NCBI GenBank assembly: GCA_012718915.1
Contig: JAAYBI010000069.1
Coordinates: 1 to 40,696, forward strand
Direction: 5' to 3'
Source of the DNA: Clostridiaceae bacterium
Lineage (GTDB): Bacteria; Bacillota; Clostridia; Saccharofermentanales; Saccharofermentanaceae
DNA length: 40,696 nt
Under the pieces are notes generated by a model that worked only from the letters and a program-made list of their open reading frames with translations, was not told the DNA's origin and ran no database searches. Every line of letters starts with the position of its first letter. Within the stretch, counting starts at the first letter, position 1. Of this stretch, positions 35,196 to 40,696 are shown piece by piece. A program made the translations under genes and the position numbers.

Positions 35196-36323
35196 ATGGA
35201 AGTTCTATTTGTATTGGCTTTTATATCGATATTTATTGCACTCCAGTCTTGGATATATCGTGTTTATGCACTAAAAAATCTTTCCGCAAGGATTGGTTTT
35301 TCGAAAAATATTGCTCAATGTGGTGAGACCGTTCTTATCGAAGAGATGATACGCAACGAAAAAGCCTTGCCTCTTCCAATGCTTGTACTTAAGTTCGAAG
35401 CTCCAAGACCTCTAATTTTCGAGGATATGACCAACACCAGTCTTTCGGATTATCATTACCGGGAGGACTTGCTGTCTCTTGGTGCTTGGAAAGCACACAC
35501 CCGACAAATACCGGTCAAATGTAAAAAGCGAGGCTATTATTCTTTCAAACGTTTTTCTTTGACTACTTCTGACCTCATGTTATTGGTCAAAATCGTATAT
35601 GCACTTGAATGCGATGCGACTCTGACTGTATTCCCTAAACAAATCAAAAGCATCGACTTCGAGATTATGCTGATGTCCTTTATTGACGAGAGAACCGTAA
35701 AAAAATACCTTATTGAAGATCCATTTGCATTTAACGGGACGCGCGAATATCTGCCGACAGACCGAATGAGCGCCGTGAATTGGGGCGCTACTTCACGATG
35801 CGATGAATTAATGGTTAACACCTATTGCTCGTCCGTTCATTCTGAAATATCCATATTAGTAAATGTCGAGCCTTACACAAATGACCGCCGTGAAGACTGC
35901 ATTGAAAAGGCCATCTCGATTGCTTACTCAACAGCGCTAGTCCTCACGCAAAGACATTTCGAAGTCGCGGTTTACTGCAACAGTCGTGATGTTCTCACAG
36001 AATCAGACATTCGAATCAATCGAGGATCAGGACCCAAACACGCCGAAAAAATTGGCTATCATCTGGCACGTATTGATCTCAGCCGCGGTTGTGGAGATTT
36101 CGATAATTTACTTGAAGACGTCACACGCTCAAGGCGGGATCTTAGTGCGATTATTATTTCGGCGAATACGGTTAATTCGCTTCAAAGACAGCTTATTCGC
36201 AGACATCAAAACGGTTTCGATTTCATATGGATTGTACCGCTGAATATATACGACCCGGAGCCGGTCATCCTTGACGCACTTAAACCTTTGACGAAATTCT
36301 GGAGGCACCGCTTTGATGGATAA
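35196..36323 (+). CDS. DUF58 domain protein
   Basis: A 375-residue protein with one N-terminal hydrophobic segment (about 2-22) and a membrane-proximal beta-rich region (about 30-120). The DUF58 core follows: NGTREYLPTDRMSAVNWGATSRCDELMVNTY matches the family's reY..GDd.r.i.W..sAr...l.v pattern, and the C-terminal half has a VWA-like order. DUF58 proteins partner MoxR ATPases, often in cell-envelope functions. GGAG precedes the ATG, 17 bases after moxR. It overlaps the next gene by 8 bases. Confidence 0.9.
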   Translation: MEVLFVLAFISIFIALQSWIYRVYALKNLSARIGFSKNIAQCGETVLIEEMIRNEKALPLPMLVLKFEAPRPLIFEDMTNTSLSDYHYREDLLSLGAWKAHTRQIPVKCKKRGYYSFKRFSLTTSDLMLLVKIVYALECDATLTVFPKQIKSIDFEIMLMSFIDERTVKKYLIEDPFAFNGTREYLPTDRMSAVNWGATSRCDELMVNTYCSSVHSEISILVNVEPYTNDRREDCIEKAISIAYSTALVLTQRHFEVAVYCNSRDVLTESDIRINRGSGPKHAEKIGYHLARIDLSRGCGDFDNLLEDVTRSRRDLSAIIISANTVNSLQRQLIRRHQNGFDFIWIVPLNIYDPEPVILDALKPLTKFWRHRFDG

Positions 36324-37530
36324 ATTTTTGATAAAAATCAAGCGTCGATTTAACGGAGAAGCAATATTTACAGACTTCTTGGTCTTCGTCATACTTATGG
36401 TAAACTTAATATCGGTTGGCTCGACGCTGGTTATATATATTGGCGGCAGTTTCACTCAATCGCTGATTTTATATTTTGTTTGTCTTCCTGCCATCCTTGT
36501 ATTTTTCTTTCGAAGGTTAACATTTTCTCTGTCGATACGTTTTGTATGTTACTCAGCATTCGCAACCATCGCTTCACTTATCGGCTTATCGGGCGGACAA
36601 TTAATCGCCATCGTATCGTTTCTAATCTTATTCATAGTCATTCTAATATCATTTTCCAGACATTACCGGGCTCAATTCAGCATTACTACTCCTTTGGAAA
36701 TGTTTATATTTATTTTGGTCAATCATTTCAGCATGTCAATCCTCGCCTCATATATTCGTTCACGAGAATTATTTATGCAGCTCTTTCTCCATGCAATTTG
36801 TTGTATATGCTTGTTTTTCGCGGCCAGGCAATACCATGTGTTTACTACTCAATATGCTCATCTTTCACTTTCACCGACACAACCGTCAGCCATAGTCAAA
36901 AAAAATCACCTGAAAACTATTTTGTCACTGGCATTATTCGGCATCGTCGGCGCCCCATTGATATTGACACTTCCATACGATAAAATATCGCACTTTCTAA
37001 ACATACTCACTCAAAAAGCATTCGCTTTATTGAGTCTCATCCTTCTTTTTCTAAGAAGAATCGGCGTCTTCCCCGAAGGAGATATCTTCACACCACAGGA
37101 ATACGGTGAAAATGGGGTCGCCGAAAATAATCTGTTGGCGAAAATTTTCGAAAATCTTTTTTATATAATCACAATTGTATTGTTCTCTTTGATTGTCATC
37201 GCCTCAATCCGCGGAATTGTGGTCTACATTGTGAAAATGCATCTTCGCGGAAAGGCGAGCGATGAGGTAAATACTGAAAGTATTGTGCATGATCATGTCG
37301 AGAAAATTTACAAACGCTCAAGACACAAACGTCTTCGTCATGATTTTGGCAAAGGAGAAGAAAGAAAGATTCGTCGCGAGTTTTACCATCGAGTAAAGAA
37401 GTCTATACGTGATGGCGCACCAATACGCAAGTCGGATACTTCTGCGGAAATGCGCAAGAAAATATCGGGTCAAGATGAAAAATCACTCGAATCACTCATT
37501 AAGGCCTATGAAAAAGCCAGGTATTCCTGA
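36316..37530 (+). CDS. Polytopic membrane protein with DUF4129-like C-terminus
   Basis: A 404-residue protein with about six membrane helices in the first 220 residues and another near 275-305. The last 80 residues (KIRREFYHRVKKSIRDGAPIR ... SLIKAYEKARYS) fit the DUF4129 pattern of TgpA-like proteins, ending in the typical Y..ARY. A transglutaminase core (Cys-His-Asp) usually present between the two membrane parts is absent. It starts inside the DUF58 end: ATG at 36316 is 10 bases after GGAGG; TTG at 36313 is possible. The third gene of the MoxR operon; it converges with the Dabb gene only 6 bases away. Confidence 0.85.
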   Translation: MDKFLIKIKRRFNGEAIFTDFLVFVILMVNLISVGSTLVIYIGGSFTQSLILYFVCLPAILVFFFRRLTFSLSIRFVCYSAFATIASLIGLSGGQLIAIVSFLILFIVILISFSRHYRAQFSITTPLEMFIFILVNHFSMSILASYIRSRELFMQLFLHAICCICLFFAARQYHVFTTQYAHLSLSPTQPSAIVKKNHLKTILSLALFGIVGAPLILTLPYDKISHFLNILTQKAFALLSLILLFLRRIGVFPEGDIFTPQEYGENGVAENNLLAKIFENLFYIITIVLFSLIVIASIRGIVVYIVKMHLRGKASDEVNTESIVHDHVEKIYKRSRHKRLRHDFGKGEERKIRREFYHRVKKSIRDGAPIRKSDTSAEMRKKISGQDEKSLESLIKAYEKARYS

Positions 37531-37536
37531 ATAAAT

Positions 37537-37839
37537 CTATATCTCGTAATCGATTGCCGTACGCGTTTCAACAACAGTGGAAATGTATTCGGCTACTTTC
37601 TTATGCTCCGGATGTAAGGCATAACGTCCTAGATCCTCAAGCGAATCAAACGCCGAAATTAATCCGATATCCATATTTCTGCCATCATGGTTAATATTTC
37701 TAACTACGCAAAATTCACGAATGAAAGGAATCAGGTCCGGCAGATCGTCTAATTTCTGTATCAAAGTCGCGATAGCCTTATCCTTCTCTTCATCTGAAAA
37801 ACTAGTCTTTAGAGTCCATAATACGATATGCTTCAACAT
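37537..37839 (-). CDS. Dabb (stress-responsive A/B barrel) protein
   Basis: A 100-residue single-domain alpha/beta barrel protein. The start MLKHIVLWTLK with its conserved His, and the later DIGLISAFDSLEDLGRYALHPEHKKVAEYI, match the Dabb family (PF07876-type). Relatives form small dimers of mostly unknown role. It is the last gene of the clpX operon, 13 bases after the ROK kinase, with GGGGGG ahead of the ATG. No terminator separates it from the converging DUF4129-type gene. Confidence 0.9.
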   Translation of the reverse strand: MLKHIVLWTLKTSFSDEEKDKAIATLIQKLDDLPDLIPFIREFCVVRNINHDGRNMDIGLISAFDSLEDLGRYALHPEHKKVAEYISTVVETRTAIDYEI

Positions 37840-37852
37840 AAATATCCCCCCA

Positions 37853-38806
37853 TTATTGCTTCAATATTAGCGCCAGTGCGCCATAAAGTATCGAATCGTC
37901 ACCCAGATCAGCCGCAACAAATTCAACGGTGTCCCGAACAGAAGTCAGGCAGTAAGCATCTACTTTTTGGACTATTTTGGGAATGAAAACATCTCCCATG
38001 GACTCCATAATACCTCCACCAAAACATATCATTTCAGGGCTGAAAATATTAACAAGATTGCCGGATGCAACAGCCAAATACAGACAAGAGCGCTCGACTG
38101 CCTCGATTGCAACTTCGTCACCGACATCGTAAGCAGACTTTAATGCCTTGCTCTTGAAAAGTCCATCCGACATTGCGTCCGACATCAATGTCTTGCGACC
38201 TCTTTTAATCTGAAGAGCAATGTAATTAGACATTCCGACCTTAGACGAAAAGGCTTCAAGACAACCTCTCTGCCCGCAATTGCAAGAAGGTCCTTCAATG
38301 TTGAGAACTATATGTCCGAATTCTGCACCCTTATAGTGATGACCTGTATAGAGTTTGCCGTTTAGAATCAGGCCGCCGCCGATACCTGTGCCCACAAAAA
38401 TACCTGCAACATGATTCTTCTTTTTAGCTACACCGAATCGCCACTCGCCCAACACCCCGAGATTCACATCATTGCCGATATAAAAAGTTGTGGACAGACG
38501 CGACTCGATGGCTTTCTTAATCTGATAATTTTTCCAAGGCAAATTCGGCGAAAATAATACAACTCCTGTGTCATTATTAATTATTCCGGGAGCACCGGCG
38601 GATACCGCAATAACATCGGAAATATCAATGCTATATTCTTTTAGCAAAGTCTCAACGACGTTGATGATCGTATCTTCAACGTTCTTAATGCCCTCGCTCG
38701 CCTTGGTCTTTCTCTTGTATCGATGAACAATCTTAAGGTCACTGTCGAATATTGCGCCAAGCACTTTTGTACCACCGATATCAAGACAAATGTAATATTT
38801 AGGCAT
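37853..38806 (-). CDS. ROK family sugar kinase
   Basis: A 317-residue protein without a DNA-binding domain, so a kinase rather than a NagC/Mlc-type repressor. CLDIGGTKVLGAIFD (6-20) is the ATP loop, GNDVNLGVLGEWRFG holds the catalytic Asp, GTGIGGGLILNGKLY the sugar-binding strand, and GAEFGHIVLN followed by CNCGQRGCLEAF is the ROK zinc motif. Glucokinase is likely but another hexose or amino sugar is possible. ATG at 38806 follows GGAGG with a 6-base gap; the upstream gene stops inside this start (38799), so translation is coupled. Confidence 0.93.
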   Translation of the reverse strand: MPKYYICLDIGGTKVLGAIFDSDLKIVHRYKRKTKASEGIKNVEDTIINVVETLLKEYSIDISDVIAVSAGAPGIINNDTGVVLFSPNLPWKNYQIKKAIESRLSTTFYIGNDVNLGVLGEWRFGVAKKKNHVAGIFVGTGIGGGLILNGKLYTGHHYKGAEFGHIVLNIEGPSCNCGQRGCLEAFSSKVGMSNYIALQIKRGRKTLMSDAMSDGLFKSKALKSAYDVGDEVAIEAVERSCLYLAVASGNLVNIFSPEMICFGGGIMESMGDVFIPKIVQKVDAYCLTSVRDTVEFVAADLGDDSILYGALALILKQ

Positions 38807-39173
38807 GAAATTCCTCCGCAATTCTTATCAACTGATCGTATATCTCATAAAGCTTTTGAACCCCATTTTCCAAAGCAAAATAATGAAAAATGTAAGGGAC
38901 CAGAAGGATCAACATTAAAACATTAATAACAATAAGAAACCACTCTGTCACAAAAAGAATAACGCAAAAGGAAGAAAAAAACAGTAGAGCAAACAATATT
39001 GTAACTAATAAATGAATTAATCGTTCATGTTGATAAAATCGTATGCGAACTAAAAGACGCGCCGCCTCAACAGCAGCACGCCTTTGATATTCATATCCGG
39101 AGGAAAACGCGCGCGCTCCTCTGGATAAAAACGCCGTCATTGACTTGATTTCGTCACGAATCAAACGATTCAT
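38799..39173 (-). CDS. Small two-TM membrane protein, unknown
   Basis: I do not recognise this 124-residue protein. An amphipathic, Arg-rich N-terminus (1-50) is followed by two adjacent hydrophobic segments (about 53-72 and 77-98) and an acidic helical tail (NGVQKLYEIYDQLIRIAEEFHA). ATG at 39173 follows GAGGAG by six bases; the frame also opens at TTG 39194. It starts 36 bases after clpX and its stop overlaps the start of the ROK kinase, so it belongs to the clpX-ROK-Dabb operon. Confidence 0.8.
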   Translation of the reverse strand: MNRLIRDEIKSMTAFLSRGARAFSSGYEYQRRAAVEAARLLVRIRFYQHERLIHLLVTILFALLFFSSFCVILFVTEWFLIVINVLMLILLVPYIFHYFALENGVQKLYEIYDQLIRIAEEFHA

Positions 39174-39209
39174 TCGCTTCTCCTCGATCGACAATCGGAC
39201 CTCAAGTGT

Positions 39210-40541
39210 TTAAGCTCCAATATTCGAACTCGCCGCAGATCGCGTCTTCTTTTTGCCCTTCGCTTCTAATATCAGCTCCGGAGGTTTCTTGTCTGTGACA
39301 CTTTCTCTGCCGATAATGCACTTCACGACATCATTTCTTGAAGGGATTTCATACATGATGTCGAGCATAATGTCCTCAAGAATCGCTCTGAGACCTCTGG
39401 CACCGGTATTACGTTCAACGGCTAGCTCAGCTATGGCTTCCACGGCCTCATCTGTAAAGACCAGCTCTACTCCGTCCATTTCTAATATCTTCCAATATTG
39501 CTTCAGCAAAGCGTTTTTAGGCTCTTTAAGAACTCGAACCAAGGCTTCACGATTCAAACCTTCAAGTGTGACAGATACCGGAACGCGTCCGACAAATTCA
39601 GGAATCAGTCCGTATTTTACCAAATCTTGCGGAAGCAAAAATTTGAGGAGTTCAGACTGCGCCTTCTCGATTTTCGACTGAACATCTGCGCCAAACCCAA
39701 AAGCCTTCTTCCCAACACGTGTCTCGATTATCTTCTCAATGCCATCAAATGCCCCGCCACAAATAAACAGAATATTCGTTGTATCAATCTGAATCAGTTC
39801 TTGGTTAGGATGTTTTCTTCCTCCCTGAGGCGGCACGCTGGCCACTGTGCTTTCCAAAATTTTCAAGAGAGCCTGTTGAACACCTTCTCCGCTAACATCG
39901 CGAGTGATTGAGGGATTTTCGGATTTGCGAGTAATCTTATCAATCTCATCGATATAAACAATACCCTTTTGGGCTTGCTCTATGTCATAATCCGCGCTCT
40001 GAATTAACTTTAGAAGAATGTTCTCGACATCTTCTCCAACGTACCCTGCCTCAGTCAAAGTAGTCGCATCCGCTACCGCAAAAGGAACGTGAAGGATTTT
40101 TGCTAGAGTCTGTGCCAGAAGAGTCTTGCCGCAACCGGTCGGACCAACTAAAAGAATATTGCTCTTGGTCAACTCGATATCGTCATTGGCTGACGGCTTC
40201 GAATAAATGCGTTTGTAATGATTGTAGACAGCGACAGACAGTGCTTTCTTAGCATGGTCTTGACCGATGACGTATTGATCCAGCGAATTCTTAAGTTCTT
40301 CGGGAGTAGGTACGTGGTCCATTTTGATGTTGCCGCTTCGGATGTGAGCGTATTCTTCATCATCGGCCAGTAGTGTATCACATAGCGATATACACTCATT
40401 GCAAATAAACACAGACGGTCCTGCAAATAATCGTGAAACTTCATGCTCGGACTTTCCACAAAAGGAACATCGCACAATCGCTGTCGAACCATCATTTTTC
40501 TTGTTTCGATTCATATCATTTTTGTTTTTGTCATCACTCAT
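39210..40541 (-). CDS. clpX: ATP-dependent Clp protease ATP-binding subunit ClpX
   Basis: AAA+ unfoldase that feeds tagged substrates to ClpP. The 443-residue protein has the N-terminal zinc-binding domain with four cysteines (25, 28, 47, 50), Walker [12 protein letters not shown], pore loop GYVGED, Walker [11 protein letters not shown], and the pore-2 RKH in [10 protein letters not shown]. The ClpP-docking loop reads KKAFGFGAD, so the usual IGF tripeptide is FGF. The ATG at 40541 follows AAGGAG with an 8-base gap; a TTG is adjacent. It heads an operon with a small membrane protein, ROK kinase and Dabb protein; clpP is not in the window and may lie beyond the right edge. Confidence 0.97.
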   Translation of the reverse strand: MSDDKNKNDMNRNKKNDGSTAIVRCSFCGKSEHEVSRLFAGPSVFICNECISLCDTLLADDEEYAHIRSGNIKMDHVPTPEELKNSLDQYVIGQDHAKKALSVAVYNHYKRIYSKPSANDDIELTKSNILLVGPTGCGKTLLAQTLAKILHVPFAVADATTLTEAGYVGEDVENILLKLIQSADYDIEQAQKGIVYIDEIDKITRKSENPSITRDVSGEGVQQALLKILESTVASVPPQGGRKHPNQELIQIDTTNILFICGGAFDGIEKIIETRVGKKAFGFGADVQSKIEKAQSELLKFLLPQDLVKYGLIPEFVGRVPVSVTLEGLNREALVRVLKEPKNALLKQYWKILEMDGVELVFTDEAVEAIAELAVERNTGARGLRAILEDIMLDIMYEIPSRNDVVKCIIGRESVTDKKPPELILEAKGKKKTRSAASSNIGA

Positions 40542-40565
40542 CAATATTTCTCCTTACAGATGAAA

Positions 40566-40588
40566 CGAGGCTTCTATAAGAAGCCTCG
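40566..40588 (-). terminator. Hairpin upstream of clpX
   Basis: CGAGGCTTC (40566-40574) and GAAGCCTCG (40580-40588) form a perfect 9-bp stem with a 5-base loop. On the minus strand it is followed by TTTCATC, a poor T-run. It may terminate a gene beyond the right edge or sit in the clpX leader. The remaining bases to 40696 are AT-rich and show no gene. Confidence 0.6.
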
Positions 40589-40696
40589 CAGTATTTCTGC
40601 TATACCTATGTTAACCGAAGTTGCAAGAGGGTTCAACGATTCTATGATAAAAATAATATTAAGAGTTAATTGCATTATTATGATTATCGCAGAAAA

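Noticed and set aside
36480-36983. 167-codon frame inside the DUF4129-type gene
   Set aside because: Same strand, shifted frame within a hydrophobic gene; no start signal and no family resemblance.
1-40696. CRISPR arrays, tRNA or rRNA genes, insertion sequences, phage genes
   Set aside because: I looked for regular repeats, cloverleaf-type sequences, transposase or integrase motifs and found none.

Overview
The window looks like a chromosomal segment of a low-to-mid GC member of the Bacillota, most likely class Clostridia. Reasons: strong AGGAGG-type ribosome binding sites, short intergenic gaps with sigma-A promoters and rho-independent terminators, a MoxR-DUF58-DUF4129 operon, class II fructose-bisphosphate aldolase, ABC-F ATPase and a Ppx/Ppk pair. 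I cannot name a genus. I saw no rRNA, tRNA, CRISPR array, insertion sequence or phage gene. 37 protein genes are supported and no intergenic stretch exceeds 300 bases.

Layout. 1-2300: ilvE (+), a 62-residue XRE repressor with a perfect 21-bp palindrome between its -10 box and start codon, and an RDD membrane protein. 2299-6198: a Gfo/Idh/MocA oxidoreductase (-), a small beta-sandwich protein resembling the C-terminal domain of GH127 enzymes (+), and a two-gene unit (-) made of a 3-dehydroquinate-synthase-like protein and an M28-peptidase-like lipoprotein. Both of the latter have lost their metal-binding or catalytic residues. 6354-10627: gltX and glnS (+), with glnS overlapping galM (-) tail to tail. 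10706-14475: ppx-ppk1 (-), start/stop coupled. 14748-15272: acyl-CoA thioesterase (+). 15329-21831: branched-chain amino acid operon leuC-leuD-leuB-ilvD-ilvB (-), with a long leader hairpin ahead of leuC. 22067-23801: zinc-ribbon protein, and a marR-SDR unit (-) whose SDR lacks the usual catalytic residues; marR has a near-consensus promoter overlaid by a tandem operator. 24047-28247: ABC-F ATPase (+), small membrane protein (-), fba (-), DUF4234 and DUF2752 membrane proteins (+). 28326-34016: XRE-cupin regulator, acyl-CoA synthetase, valS and a two-TM protein (all -). 34171-37530: moxR-DUF58-DUF4129 (+). 37537-40541: clpX, small membrane protein, ROK kinase, Dabb protein (-).

Most of the window is housekeeping: BCAA synthesis and aminoacylation (Glu, Gln, Val), central sugar metabolism (fba, galM, ROK kinase), polyphosphate turnover and proteolysis (clpX). 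The most unusual feature is three apparent pseudoenzymes (at 3929-5179, 5188-6198 and 22586-23359) that keep family folds but lack hallmark active-site residues while remaining intact, well-initiated genes. I judged this by eye from motif alignment, not by a structural or database search.
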